In this document: positions 1 through 7,466 of the stretch, piece after piece
Numbering within the stretch: position 1 is the first letter of the stretch
Layout: each line of letters begins with the position of its first letter
Origin: an uncultured Prevotellaceae bacterium
GTDB taxonomy: Bacteria > Bacteroidota > Bacteroidia > Bacteroidales > Bacteroidaceae
Direction of reading: 5' to 3'
Assembly (NCBI GenBank): GCA_902776545.1
Contig: CACYQO010000057.1
Location: 761 to 40,259, forward strand
DNA: 39,499 nt
Notes under the pieces: model-generated
The model's database searches: none
The model's input: only the letters and a program-made list of their open reading frames with translations
Told to the model about the DNA's origin: nothing
Position numbers and translations under genes: made by a program

Positions 1-55
1 GACGGAAAGCGAGGCGACCAATACGGCCAAAGCCGTTAATAGCTACTTTTGTCAT
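1..55 (-). CDS. gapA: glyceraldehyde-3-phosphate dehydrogenase, N-terminal end only
   Basis: Only the first 18 codons lie in the window; the gene runs off the left edge. The peptide MTKVAINGFGRIGRLAFR is the start of the NAD-binding Rossmann fold of type I GAPDH, with the glycine-rich NGFGRIGR motif. The family oxidises glyceraldehyde 3-phosphate to 1,3-bisphosphoglycerate in glycolysis in the cytoplasm. The ATG at 55 is followed at once by the canonical N-terminus, so the start is secure. A -7 promoter box lies about 85 bases upstream. The gene diverges from mscL. Confidence 0.9.
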   Translation of the reverse strand, partial: MTKVAINGFGRIGRLAFR

Positions 56-138
56 TTTACTTTGTTATTTAAATGGGTTATACCTAAAAAAATGTCTATA
101 TTTTATGCCTTTTGAGCAAATTTTTCCTATATCGGATG

Positions 139-146
139 CAAAGTTA
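139..146 (-). promoter_or_regulatory. -7 promoter box of gapA
   Basis: On the minus strand the sequence reads TAACTTTG followed by CATCC, matching the Bacteroidota -7 consensus TAnnTTTG. It would give a leader of roughly 75 bases before gapA. On the plus strand a second box, TATATTTG at 159-166, faces mscL and would give a leader of about 130 bases. Neither has a convincing TTTG at -33. Confidence 0.5.
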
Positions 147-190
147 CAAAAAAATTCTTATATTTGCACGCAGTTTCATACTAAATTAAA

Positions 191-219
191 GTGAAAAGTT
201 AAAAGCGAAAAGTGAAAAG
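191..219. repeat. GTGAAAA word repeat in the mscL leader
   Basis: Four iterations of a GTGAAAA/GCGAAAA-like word with small changes lie in the gapA-mscL intergenic region. It is one arm only; no inverted partner is seen nearby. The same word is used at 5409-5467, 7101-7130, 11524-11560 and 14668-14762. Confidence 0.6.
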
Positions 220-305
220 AATATAAATCGGAGTTGACAAGTCTGAGATTGCAAAACGAAGATTACAATTCACCATTAAATATTAACATTAAAAACTGAA
301 AGATT

Positions 306-737
306 ATGGGATTTATTAAAGAATTCAAAGAGTTTGCCGTTAAGGGCAATGTCATGGACATGGCAGTCGGTGTGATCATCGGCGGTGCTTTTGGTAAGAT
401 CGTCACCTCACTGGTGAACGACGTGTTGATGCCGGTCATCGGAAAGCTGACTGGCGGCGTGAGCTTCGTAGACCTCTTCGTCAACCTCGGCGACGGCAAT
501 TACAAGACCCTCGCTGAAGCCAAAGAGGCCGGCGCTGCCGTCTTCGCCTACGGACAGTTCATCCAGAACATCATCGACTTCCTGATTGTCGCCTTCTGTA
601 TCTTCATGATGATCAAGGGCATGAACAAGCTGACCAAGAAGAAGGAAGAGCCGAAGCCCGCAGAGCCCGAGGCTCCTAAGGGTCCGACCCAGGAAGAACT
701 GCTCGCCGAGATCCGCGACCTCCTGAAGAAGAAGTAA
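306..737 (+). CDS. mscL: large-conductance mechanosensitive channel MscL
   Basis: This 143-residue protein is an inner-membrane channel that opens under membrane tension to release solutes during hypo-osmotic shock. It shows the family layout: an amphipathic N-terminal helix ([20 protein letters not shown]), TM1 at about residues 18-42 with the conserved [21 protein letters not shown] segment, a periplasmic loop, TM2 at about 80-103, and a charged C-terminal helical bundle ending [12 protein letters not shown]. The length fits the family. The start follows an A-rich leader with no clear Shine-Dalgarno, normal in this phylum. It stands alone, followed by a terminator hairpin. Confidence 0.96.
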   Translation: MGFIKEFKEFAVKGNVMDMAVGVIIGGAFGKIVTSLVNDVLMPVIGKLTGGVSFVDLFVNLGDGNYKTLAEAKEAGAAVFAYGQFIQNIIDFLIVAFCIFMMIKGMNKLTKKKEEPKPAEPEAPKGPTQEELLAEIRDLLKKK

Positions 738-775
738 GCTACACCTTATTATATATATAGGGTAATATCAACTAT

Positions 776-800
776 AGGCTGTGTAATAACGGCCTCTTTT
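776..800 (+). terminator. rho-independent terminator of mscL
   Basis: AGGCTGT at 776-782 pairs with ACGGCCT at 789-795 (seven pairs, one G-U) around a six-base loop and is followed by CTTTT. It lies about 40 bases after the mscL stop. Confidence 0.6.
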
Positions 801-806
801 CTTATG

Positions 807-891
807 GCCTACGGATTATACGGATTTTACGAATTTATAGCCAGCTGATACCAATATCAGGTTAATCCGTATAATCCGTAAAATCCGTAGG
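807..891. repeat. ACGGATTN word-repeat hairpin
   Basis: The left arm (807-831) iterates CGGATTA/CGGATTT words. The right arm (866-891) is their inverted copy with about two mismatches over some 24 bases, and the loop is about 35 bases. It fills the gap between the convergent mscL and outer-membrane barrel genes and ends ten bases from the latter's stop codon. It may act as a bidirectional terminator, but the internally repeated words set it apart from an ordinary one. Confidence 0.75.
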
Positions 892-900
892 CATTTTTAT

Positions 901-1590
901 TCAAAAGTTGAAACCGACGGTGGCGAAGAAAGCACCGGTACGGGAGGTGTCGAAATAGTCGTGCGAGATGTTCGCCAGTCCGATGTCATAGCCGAGCTCC
1001 GCATAGACGAAGTCATACTGAAGACCGCAACCAAGCCTGATACCGCCATCAAAACGCTGGAACCCCTCTTTGCTGTCGAAGGAACTGTAGGCCTGACGAT
1101 GCCCGAAGTCCTTAATCTTTCCTGCAACGCCTAAGGCCAGATAGCCGCCGACATACGGCTGGATGCTGAACGAACGGTCTATGTCGATCATATACTTCAT
1201 CACCAGCGGCACTTCCAGATAGTCGAGGCTATACGTGAACTTCGTTCCATCGTAGTTTCCCTTTCCACCTTTCTCAATATACGAAAGTCCTGTCTCAAAG
1301 TACACAGGTGACCGATAAGCCACTTGGAAACCAACCACGAAACCGACATCGAGGCCCGTCTTGGCCGATCCGCCGTCGAGATAGCGGTCGTCAGAGTTTA
1401 CCGTCGCGAAAGCAGCACCAATGCGCATGCCATAGTAAACATCGGCATAACTGGGACGAGGACTGTGTACAGTTGGCGGACGATGCGCAACTGGCGGACG
1501 GCTATAGTAATGTGGTCTGCCATACTGGGCGAGAGCAGGCAACGTGAGCACGAGGCTCATCAAGGCAATCATTATTCTTTTCATACGCAT
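901..1590 (-). CDS. outer-membrane beta-barrel protein (PorT-like fold)
   Basis: A protein of about 229 residues with a signal peptide (MKRIMIALMSLVLTLPALA, cleavage near ALA-QYG), then a proline-, tyrosine- and histidine-rich linker, then alternating beta strands ending in an aromatic residue (FFATVGFNF), the usual C-terminal outer-membrane signature. The body (YYGMRIGAAFATVNSDD, YFETGLSYIEKGG, LEVPLVMKYMI, PYVGGYLALG) matches the OMP beta-barrel family (PF13568-like) common in Bacteroidota. No specific function is assigned. The start is ATG 1590 or ATG 1584; both lie close behind a clear -7 box. It is probably transcribed alone, downstream of the histidine kinase gene but with its own promoter. 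Confidence 0.8.
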   Translation of the reverse strand: MRMKRIMIALMSLVLTLPALAQYGRPHYYSRPPVAHRPPTVHSPRPSYADVYYGMRIGAAFATVNSDDRYLDGGSAKTGLDVGFVVGFQVAYRSPVYFETGLSYIEKGGKGNYDGTKFTYSLDYLEVPLVMKYMIDIDRSFSIQPYVGGYLALGVAGKIKDFGHRQAYSSFDSKEGFQRFDGGIRLGCGLQYDFVYAELGYDIGLANISHDYFDTSRTGAFFATVGFNF

Positions 1591-1610
1591 CAAGTATTAA
1601 GTTCACGCTG

Positions 1611-1673
1611 CAAAGTTAGGCCTTTCTCCTAACACATGAAAAGGATTTCCCCTACTCTTCCTAAGGGAAATCC
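1611..1673 (-). promoter_or_regulatory. promoter of the beta-barrel gene with an upstream dyad
   Basis: A -7 box TAACTTTG lies on the minus strand at 1618-1611, about 20 bases before the start codon. Just upstream of the expected -33 region is a perfect 9-base inverted repeat, GGATTTCCC at 1643-1651 and GGGAAATCC at 1665-1673. Its half-sites are 22 bases apart, about two helical turns, which suits an activator dimer. The regulator is unknown. Confidence 0.5.
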
Positions 1674-1698
1674 CTAAACCTAAAATGTGCCTTGGAAT

Positions 1699-2550
1699 TT
1701 AAAGAGGCAGGGTGTAGATGAAGCGGGCGCCGGTGGAATAGTCGGTGTCGAGCCGGATGTCGCCTCCGAGGCGGCGGGCTAAGGAACGGGCAACAGTAAG
1801 GCCTATACCCGTTCCATCATAGTATTTGTCGAGTTGCACGAACTCATCGAAGATATGCTCTGACTCTTCCGGCGGTATTCCGATACCCGTGTCCTCTACC
1901 GTGAAGACAACCATATCGTCGTCAACGGAAACACAGAGCACAGCATGCGCCTTTTCCTTCACAGCGTTCACACCTCCTACTGCCTCAGCAGGATGCGTGA
2001 ACTTCATCGCGTTATCGAGCAGCAGCGTAAGAACGCGAGTGGCTGGGACAAGGGCGGTGGTGAGCATAACGGTTTCTGCCTCCGGGGCGATGTCAAGGTC
2101 GAAGTCAAGGTGTGTGGCCTGCGTGATGCCGGAGTCTTCGGCTGCCTGTGCAGCAATCTGAATGGCCAGCGCCTGATCGTTACGTTCCAATGGGGTGTCG
2201 TTGCCAGACTCAGCCAGTTCGAGCATCTTGTTTACCAATGATGTGATGCGCTCCGTGTTGTCGACGATTCCCTTTGTCACCTCCTGCCGGGTGGCCTCAT
2301 CGAGTTCCATACCCGAGGTGAGCAACTGCGTAAAGCCGCTGAGGATGTTGAGCGGGGTGCGTATCTCGTGGGATATCTGCTGAATGAAGTCGGTCTTCAT
2401 TCGCGACGACTCCATAGCCTGGTCATAGAGGTTGAGAGCCTCTTCGTAGCCCTTACCCATGTTCTCAAACATCGTGCTCAAGTTGGCATAGTCCTCTTGC
2501 AACTGGCGATGTTCCTCTTGCAGACGGTTGTAACTTTCTTCGATAGTCAT
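1699..2550 (-). CDS. soluble sensor histidine kinase, orphan
   Basis: A 283-residue kinase without membrane segments. Residues 1-50 form a probable coiled coil rich in Glu, Gln and Leu. The phosphoacceptor H-box is ISHEIRTPLN with His61. The ATPase domain follows, with an N-box around LLLDNAMKFTHP, a G1 box VEDTGIGIPPEESEHIFDEF and a G2 box GTGIGLTVARSLARRLGG, ending at a typical C-terminus (YTLPL). It should autophosphorylate and pass phosphate to a response regulator, but none is encoded nearby and there is no sensor domain. It starts 32 bases after guaA, so it may be co-transcribed with it. Confidence 0.88.
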   Translation of the reverse strand: MTIEESYNRLQEEHRQLQEDYANLSTMFENMGKGYEEALNLYDQAMESSRMKTDFIQQISHEIRTPLNILSGFTQLLTSGMELDEATRQEVTKGIVDNTERITSLVNKMLELAESGNDTPLERNDQALAIQIAAQAAEDSGITQATHLDFDLDIAPEAETVMLTTALVPATRVLTLLLDNAMKFTHPAEAVGGVNAVKEKAHAVLCVSVDDDMVVFTVEDTGIGIPPEESEHIFDEFVQLDKYYDGTGIGLTVARSLARRLGGDIRLDTDYSTGARFIYTLPL

Positions 2551-2582
2551 GCTGTTTGTCTATTGTGTCTCTACGTGGGAGC

Positions 2583-4193
2583 TTATTCCCACTCGATCGT
2601 AGCAGGCGGCTTGGAGGAGATGTCGTAACAGACGCGGTTGACTCCACGGACCTTATTGATGATCTCGTTAGACACCTTCGCCATGAAGTCGTATGGCAGA
2701 TGGGCCCAGTCTGCGGTCATTGCATCCGTCGAGGTGACGGCACGAAGGGCAACGGGATGTTCATAAGTGCGCTCATCGCCCATGACACCGACAGAACGGA
2801 CGGTACTCAGCAGGATGGCACCGGCCTGCCAGATCTGGTCGTAGAGAGACACCTCGATGATGCCGTCCTTCATATCGGCAGGCACTCCGGCTGCCAATAC
2901 CTTGCGGGCCTCCTCGCCAGAGAGCTTCACCTTGTACTCGCGCAAACCTTTTATATAAATATCATCGGCATCCTGAAGGATTCGCACCTTCTCTGGCGTG
3001 ATGTCACCCAGGATACGAACAGCAAGACCCGGACCCGGGAAGGGATGGCGGGTGATGAGATGCTCAGGCATACCGAGTTGGCGGCCTACACGACGCACCT
3101 CGTCTTTGAACAGCCACTTCAACGGCTCGCAGAGTTGCAGGCGCATCTCCTTCGGCAGTCCACCCACGTTGTGATGGCTCTTGATGACCTTGCCCGTGAT
3201 GTTCAGCGACTCGATACGGTCAGGATAGATGGTACCCTGCGCCAGCCACTTGGCATCCGTGATCTTCTTCGCTTCGGCATTGAACACCTCAACGAAGTCT
3301 CGGCCGATGATCTTACGCTTCTGCTCCGGCTCATCGACACCAGCCAAGTCTGCGAAGAATTTCTCGCTGGCATCAACGCCTATCACATTCAGACCCAGCA
3401 CTTTGTAATCATCCATCACCTGACGGAACTCATTCTTACGGAGCATACCATGATCGACGAAGATACAGGTGAGGCGGTCGCCGATGGCTCGGTTCAGCAA
3501 CACGGCAGCAACGGAGGAGTCGACACCTCCTGACAACCCTAATATAACCCTATCCTGTCCTAACATCCCTTTCAATTCTGCCACCGTGGAGTCAACAAAC
3601 GAGGCAGCACTCCACTCCTGCTTGGAACCGCAGATGTCTACCACGAAGTTCTTCAGCAGCAGCGAACCCTGCAGGGTATGGAACACCTCGGGATGGAACT
3701 GGACGGCCCAGATGGGCTGTTTGGTGGAAGCAAAAGCTGCATTCCGCACATCCTTGGTGGAACCGATTACCTCGAAATCCTCAGGGATGGCGGTGATGGT
3801 GTCACCATGACTCATCCACACCTGGGAACCCGTAGAGAATCCCTTGAAGAGCGGATTGTAGAGATTAATGGTCTCAAGGTTGGCGCGACCGTACTCACGA
3901 CTGTCAGCCTTCTCCACCTTACCGCCAAGAGTATGACTGATGAACTGCGCACCATAGCAGATGCCCAAGACGGGGAGACGCCCGACAAACTGACTCAGAT
4001 CCACCTTGAACGCCTCAGGGTCATGAACCGAGAACGGCGAACCGCTCAGGATCACACCAATGACCGAGGGATCGTCCTTCGGGAACTTGTTGTAGGGCAG
4101 AATCTCACAGAAGGTGTCCAGTTCACGGACACGACGGCCGATGAGTTGCGTGGTCTGAGAACCAAAATCCAAGATTATAATCTTCTGTTGCAT
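2583..4193 (-). CDS. guaA: GMP synthase (glutamine-hydrolysing)
   Basis: A 536-residue cytoplasmic enzyme that converts XMP, ATP and glutamine to GMP. The N-terminal class I glutamine amidotransferase domain carries the nucleophile Cys79 in LGICYGAQF and the His/Glu pair in QFHPEVFHT. The ATP pyrophosphatase domain has the PP-loop [15 protein letters not shown] and the C-terminal dimerisation part ends in the conserved KPPATIEWE. It starts only two bases after the stop of the murU-like gene, so the two are surely co-transcribed. The start [18 protein letters not shown] is the family's usual N-terminus. Confidence 0.97.
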   Translation of the reverse strand: MQQKIIILDFGSQTTQLIGRRVRELDTFCEILPYNKFPKDDPSVIGVILSGSPFSVHDPEAFKVDLSQFVGRLPVLGICYGAQFISHTLGGKVEKADSREYGRANLETINLYNPLFKGFSTGSQVWMSHGDTITAIPEDFEVIGSTKDVRNAAFASTKQPIWAVQFHPEVFHTLQGSLLLKNFVVDICGSKQEWSAASFVDSTVAELKGMLGQDRVILGLSGGVDSSVAAVLLNRAIGDRLTCIFVDHGMLRKNEFRQVMDDYKVLGLNVIGVDASEKFFADLAGVDEPEQKRKIIGRDFVEVFNAEAKKITDAKWLAQGTIYPDRIESLNITGKVIKSHHNVGGLPKEMRLQLCEPLKWLFKDEVRRVGRQLGMPEHLITRHPFPGPGLAVRILGDITPEKVRILQDADDIYIKGLREYKVKLSGEEARKVLAAGVPADMKDGIIEVSLYDQIWQAGAILLSTVRSVGVMGDERTYEHPVALRAVTSTDAMTADWAHLPYDFMAKVSNEIINKVRGVNRVCYDISSKPPATIEWE

Positions 4194-4195
4194 AG

Positions 4196-5008
4196 TTATT
4201 TGTGGATTATATTATTCACATTATTCATATTCGTTTCTATAAACATATTTGCTTGTTCGAGGGTGTCGAGCTTGCCGACATCGAGGAGTTTCAGATTGAG
4301 GGCTTCAAAGCCACGGATGACGTGATTGGCACAAACCTTCAAATAGAAGTCCATGATGGGGAAACGGTCAGGCCAATCCTCCATCAAAGGAGCCAAAGAC
4401 GGATGAAATATATGGATGCCGGAAAAGGCCAACGGACGACCCTCACGACCTTTCACCTCACCAGTCTCGATATTCTTCCAGCCGATCAGCCGCATGTCAT
4501 CGTCGAACTGTAAATAGCGCTTCGTCTTGCGCTGACTGACCACCAGAACAGCTTCGGGGGTACGAAGGCGCGGGGGTACGGGGGAACGAGAATAGTTCAA
4601 GAGCTGAAGGTAATCTCGTGCCCCCGCACCGTCGTACCCCCGTACCTCCGAATCTGTGAGGTCGAGGTTGCTGAGGATATCAACGTTATGGATGAGGATG
4701 GGCTCTGAGGGATCGAAGAGAGGGAGAGCCTTCTTAATGCCACCGCCCGTCTCAAGCAGGCCGTTAGTCTCATCGCTGATACGGATGTCGAGGCCGAAGT
4801 TATCGTTAGCTTTCAGATAATCGACGATCTGCTCAGAAAAGTGATGCACATTCACCACCAGACGCTCATAGCCAGCGGCCTTGAGTTTCTGGATGACATG
4901 CCAAAGCAGGGGCTGCCCTCCTACCCTTACCAACGCCTTCGGCATCGTGTCGGTCAGTGGTTTCAGCCGCGTACCCAGTCCTGCGGCAAAGATCATCGCC
5001 TGTTTCAT
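4196..5008 (-). CDS. murU: sugar-1-phosphate nucleotidyltransferase, MurU-like
   Basis: A 270-residue NTP-transferase fold protein. The N-terminal signature [18 protein letters not shown] (residues 10-27) holds the nucleotide and metal site; [10 protein letters not shown] carries the catalytic Asp. Size and sequence fit MurU (N-acetylmuramate-1-phosphate uridylyltransferase), and the AmgK-like kinase two genes upstream supports recycling of MurNAc to UDP-MurNAc. A mannose-1-phosphate or other sugar nucleotidyltransferase is the alternative. About 32 residues (120-151) are encoded by a large GGGGGTACG-word palindrome, and the last dozen codons (NNVNNIIHK) and stop by another word repeat. It lies in an operon with the lipoprotein (19 bases upstream) and guaA. 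Confidence 0.8.
   Translation of the reverse strand: MKQAMIFAAGLGTRLKPLTDTMPKALVRVGGQPLLWHVIQKLKAAGYERLVVNVHHFSEQIVDYLKANDNFGLDIRISDETNGLLETGGGIKKALPLFDPSEPILIHNVDILSNLDLTDSEVRGYDGAGARDYLQLLNYSRSPVPPRLRTPEAVLVVSQRKTKRYLQFDDDMRLIGWKNIETGEVKGREGRPLAFSGIHIFHPSLAPLMEDWPDRFPIMDFYLKVCANHVIRGFEALNLKLLDVGKLDTLEQANMFIETNMNNVNNIIHK
4206..4238. repeat. GAATAAT word repeat at the murU 3' end
   Basis: On the minus strand the words CGAATAT, GAATAAT, GTGAATAAT follow each other and encode the C-terminal residues of the MurU-like protein. The arm is nearly identical to the groES-proximal arm of the palindrome at 8986-9080, including the flanking AGAAACGAAT. Confidence 0.65.
4555..4650. repeat. GGGGGTACG word-repeat palindrome inside murU
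   Basis: Left arm 4555-4590 and right arm 4615-4650 are 36 bases each and inverted to one another with only a few mismatches, around a 24-base loop. Both consist of GGGGGTACG/GGGGGCACG words. The element is read in frame within the murU-like gene (residues 120-151). Confidence 0.85.
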
Positions 5009-5027
5009 CTGCCCTCACACTTCGCTC

Positions 5028-5396
5028 TTACCATCCTCCGAAAGCATCGGTGACTCCCTGAAGGATTCCTTTGAGTTCATTGAGAAAACCTTTCAGACGA
5101 TCCGTGACATTGTCCTTCGCACCACGGGCCATATAACCAGCACACTCGCCTTCAAGCTTACCGATACGAGCCAGTTCTTCGGGCGTGTACTTCAACTCAT
5201 ACTTCTTCACCGTCTTGGTGATATCAACAAACTTCTTGCCGGCCCTTTCCCAGTCCTGAATGTCGTAATAACGGCTGTGATCACGCAACTCTGTGGAGAA
5301 ACTCTCCAACTGATTGATGGCACTCTGCTTCGTCGAACACGAGGCGAACAACATAGCAAAGACTCCGCAAACAACTAAATAATAAACCTTCTTCAT
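5028..5396 (-). CDS. small lipoprotein, function unknown
   Basis: A 122-residue protein with a lipoprotein signal peptide (MKKVYYLVVCGVFAMLFASC; lipobox LFASC, Cys20). The mature part is charged and mostly helical, with Lys/Glu-rich segments (KKFVDITKTVKKYELKYTPEELARIGKLEGE) and ends in GGW. I do not recognise the family beyond small Prevotella/Bacteroides lipoproteins. It sits between the kinase-RapZ fusion and the murU-like gene with short gaps, so it may act in the envelope alongside cell-wall recycling, though this is only inferred from position. Confidence 0.75.
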   Translation of the reverse strand: MKKVYYLVVCGVFAMLFASCSTKQSAINQLESFSTELRDHSRYYDIQDWERAGKKFVDITKTVKKYELKYTPEELARIGKLEGECAGYMARGAKDNVTDRLKGFLNELKGILQGVTDAFGGW

Positions 5397-5408
5397 ATTT
5401 TCTAATAT

Positions 5409-5467
5409 TTCACTTTTTCACCTTTTCACTTTTTCACCTTTTCACCCTTTCACCTTTTCACCTTTTC
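5409..5467. repeat. CACCTTTT word repeat between amgK-rapZ and the lipoprotein gene
   Basis: About seven iterations of TTTTCACC/TTTTTCAC fill the 61-base gene gap. The minus-strand reading (GGTGAAAA) enters the 3' end of the upstream gene and supplies its TGA stop codon. Confidence 0.8.
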
Positions 5468-7077
5468 TCCAACGTCTGACGGATGTTCTGCTCACGGTGA
5501 CAGATGCGCACCTCGACGCCGAACTTGTCGTGGATATGCTCAGCAAGGTGCTGGGCAGAATAGACAGAACGGTGCTGCCCACCCGTACAGCCGAAAGAGA
5601 ACATCAGCGAGGTGAAGCCACGCTGGATATATCGGCGCACATGAGCATCGGCGAGCTTATAGACCGAATCGAGGAAGGTCAGGATCTCACCGTCGTCCTC
5701 CAGGAATCGGATCACAGGCTCATCGAGTCCCGTCAATTGTTTATATGGCTCATAACGGCCGGGGTTATGGGTGCTGCGACAGTCGAAGACATAACCGCCG
5801 CCATTGCCACTCTCATCCTCGGGTATGCCCTTGCCGTAAGAGAAACTGAAGACTCTCACCACCAACGGACCCTGGGCATCATACTTCGAGAACGTTGCCG
5901 GACCGTCCTGAGGATGGGCCTTATAGGGATTCAGGTCTGTCGTTTTGTAACCGTCGGCACGACTGGCGATTGTCTCTATCTGCTGGAATTGTGGCAGCTC
6001 GGTCAACTGCTTCAAGACTTCCATTAAGTGCGAGTAGTGGAAAAGGCCTTTGTTCAGACCACCCCCGACCCCTCCTGACTCAGGAGGGGAAGAAGTTACA
6101 CCATAGCGTAATAATTCCCGCAGATTCTGGATAGCCGGCGGGATAGACTCGATGAAGTGCTTCTTCTGCTCGAAGTAACCACGGAAACCGTATGCACCTA
6201 ACACCTGGAGCGTACGGAAAAGTACGAACAGGGAGAGCCGGCTCACGAAATGACGGGCTGGCGGCACCTCGACATAATTCTTCAGCGAGTTATAGTATTC
6301 GTAGACCAGTTCACGGCGCAGCTTATGCGGATACTTCGCAGAAGCCTGCCAGAGGAACGAGGCGAGGTCGTAATAGTAAGGTCCCTTACGCCCACCCTGA
6401 TAGTCAATAAAGTACGGATTGCCGTCGTGGTCAAGCATCACGTTGCGGGCCTGGAAGTCGCGATAGAGGAAACTCTCTACGGCTGTAGACTTCAAATCCC
6501 CGCCAGCGAAATACTCATCGGTCGTCAGATCCTTGGCGAAGAGCCTGAAATCTGCCTCCAGTTTCAGCTCGTGGAAGTCAAGCTCGGTGGCTTTCAGGAA
6601 ACAGTACTTGAAATAGTTCAGGTCGAAGAGCACACTGTCCTGATTGAACTCCGCCTGCGGATAACAGTTGGAGAAGTCCAGTCCACGGGCGCCACGGATT
6701 TGAATGTTCGGCAACTCGCGGATGGTACGCTTCAACAGTTCCTGTTCCTTCAACGTATAACGGCCACCTGCCTCACGACCACCACGAACGGCATCGAAGA
6801 GGGAAAGTGAACCGAGGTCTGTCTGCAGATACCGCAACTGGTCATCGCTGGCAGCAAGGATTTTCGGCACAGGCAGCTGACGGCGGCTGAAATGCTCCGT
6901 GAGATAGATAAAAGCGTGATCTTCATCACGGCTCGTACCGATAACACCGATGACAGACTGACCGTTGTTGTCCGTCAGTCTGAAGTAGGTTCTGTTGCTG
7001 CCACCGCCAGGAATCTGACTGACGTTGGCGGGCTCAGCACCTTTCCATTGCGTATAGAGTTCAATGAGTTTCTGCAT
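5458..7077 (-). CDS. fusion of AmgK-like sugar kinase with RapZ C-terminal domain
   Basis: A 539-residue two-domain protein. Residues 1 to about 325 are an aminoglycoside-phosphotransferase-fold kinase like AmgK (anomeric MurNAc/GlcNAc kinase): GGGSNRTYFRL loop, catalytic YRDFQARNVM and metal-binding FIDYQGGRKG. Residues from about 405 to 537 match the RapZ C-terminal domain: FDCRSTHNPG, LTGLDEPV, GCTGGQHRSVY and ICHRE. In enterobacterial RapZ this domain binds GlcN6P and the small RNA GlmZ. The linker at about 329-341 (SSPPESGGVGGG) is encoded by a CCCCTCCTGA palindrome. The gene heads the operon with the murU-like gene, so kinase and uridylyltransferase would act in sequence. Its stop lies inside a word repeat. 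Confidence 0.85.
   Translation of the reverse strand: MQKLIELYTQWKGAEPANVSQIPGGGSNRTYFRLTDNNGQSVIGVIGTSRDEDHAFIYLTEHFSRRQLPVPKILAASDDQLRYLQTDLGSLSLFDAVRGGREAGGRYTLKEQELLKRTIRELPNIQIRGARGLDFSNCYPQAEFNQDSVLFDLNYFKYCFLKATELDFHELKLEADFRLFAKDLTTDEYFAGGDLKSTAVESFLYRDFQARNVMLDHDGNPYFIDYQGGRKGPYYYDLASFLWQASAKYPHKLRRELVYEYYNSLKNYVEVPPARHFVSRLSLFVLFRTLQVLGAYGFRGYFEQKKHFIESIPPAIQNLRELLRYGVTSSPPESGGVGGGLNKGLFHYSHLMEVLKQLTELPQFQQIETIASRADGYKTTDLNPYKAHPQDGPATFSKYDAQGPLVVRVFSFSYGKGIPEDESGNGGGYVFDCRSTHNPGRYEPYKQLTGLDEPVIRFLEDDGEILTFLDSVYKLADAHVRRYIQRGFTSLMFSFGCTGGQHRSVYSAQHLAEHIHDKFGVEVRICHREQNIRQTLEKR
6055..6091. repeat. CCCC-palindrome in the kinase-RapZ linker
   Basis: CCCCTCCTGA at 6069-6078 is perfectly inverted at 6080-6089 around one base, preceded by CAGACCACCCCCGA. 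The same layout (CAGACCCCCA then a CCCCCTAA palindrome) occurs at 20317-20348 and 20411-20440, so these three belong to one family. Confidence 0.75.
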
Positions 7078-7085
7078 AACGACTG

Positions 7086-7093
7086 CAAAATTA
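7086..7093 (-). promoter_or_regulatory. -7 box of the amgK-rapZ operon
   Basis: TAATTTTG on the minus strand ends eight bases before the ATG at 7077, which would make the transcript nearly leaderless. Upstream at 7101-7130 lies a GTGAAAA word repeat, so any -33 element must lie within it. Confidence 0.45.
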
Positions 7094-7100
7094 CAAAAAA

Positions 7101-7140
7101 GAAGTGAAAAGTAAATCGTGAAAAGTGAAAAATTTGCTAC
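7101..7140. repeat. GTGAAAA word repeat upstream of amgK-rapZ
   Basis: GTGAAAAGT words followed by the non-repeated tail AAAAATTTGCTAC. The same word arm plus tail, identical over 23 bases, recurs at 14685-14707. Confidence 0.7.
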
Positions 7141-7167
7141 CGCTCACAATTATTAATGATTAAAGCG

Positions 7168-7196
7168 AAAAAACCGGCTGTCTCACGACACCCGGT
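7168..7196 (-). terminator. second terminator downstream of groEL
   Basis: On the minus strand ACCGGGTGTC pairs with GACAGCCGGT around GTGA (bulged G) and is followed by TTTTTT. It lies about 270 bases after the groEL stop and just before the amgK promoter region. Confidence 0.75.
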
Positions 7197-7327
7197 TCCC
7201 TTAAACAAACTACTTAAAAACTAATCTACTAAAACAAATCAAAAAATTTGCTGCAAAGGTAAAATGATTTTGAGTCGCTACCAAGAATTTCTTGAATAAA
7301 ATGCGTTGTGTGCGAGCAAAATACCAT

Positions 7328-7357
7328 AAAAAAGGGATGGATTGTCGAATCCATCCC
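7328..7357 (-). terminator. groEL terminator
   Basis: On the minus strand GGGATGGATT pairs perfectly with AATCCATCCC (10 pairs, four-base loop) and is followed by a run of six T. It lies about 110 bases downstream of the groEL stop. Confidence 0.85.
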
Positions 7358-7408
7358 TCAATTTGTTATGTTTGCTTAGCAAAATTGTACTACTCAGTCC
7401 TCTTTTGC

Positions 7409-7466
7409 TAACACTTTTCACTTATCACTTATCACTTTTCACTTTTCACTTATCACTTATCACTTC
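7409..7466. repeat. CACTTTT/CACTTAT word repeat abutting groEL
   Basis: Eight words alternating TTTTCACT and TATCACT run directly into the groEL stop codon at 7467-7469. No inverted partner is seen. It lies between groEL and its terminator, so it is transcribed. Confidence 0.8.

Noticed and set aside
2556-3533. 325-codon plus-strand frame opposite guaA
   Set aside because: Antisense shadow of guaA; no recognisable domain, whereas the minus strand gives a complete GMP synthase.
7409-7466. Possible CRISPR array or similar from closely spaced CACTTTT/CACTTAT repeats
   Set aside because: Units are 7-8 bases with no spacers, and there are no cas genes in the window.
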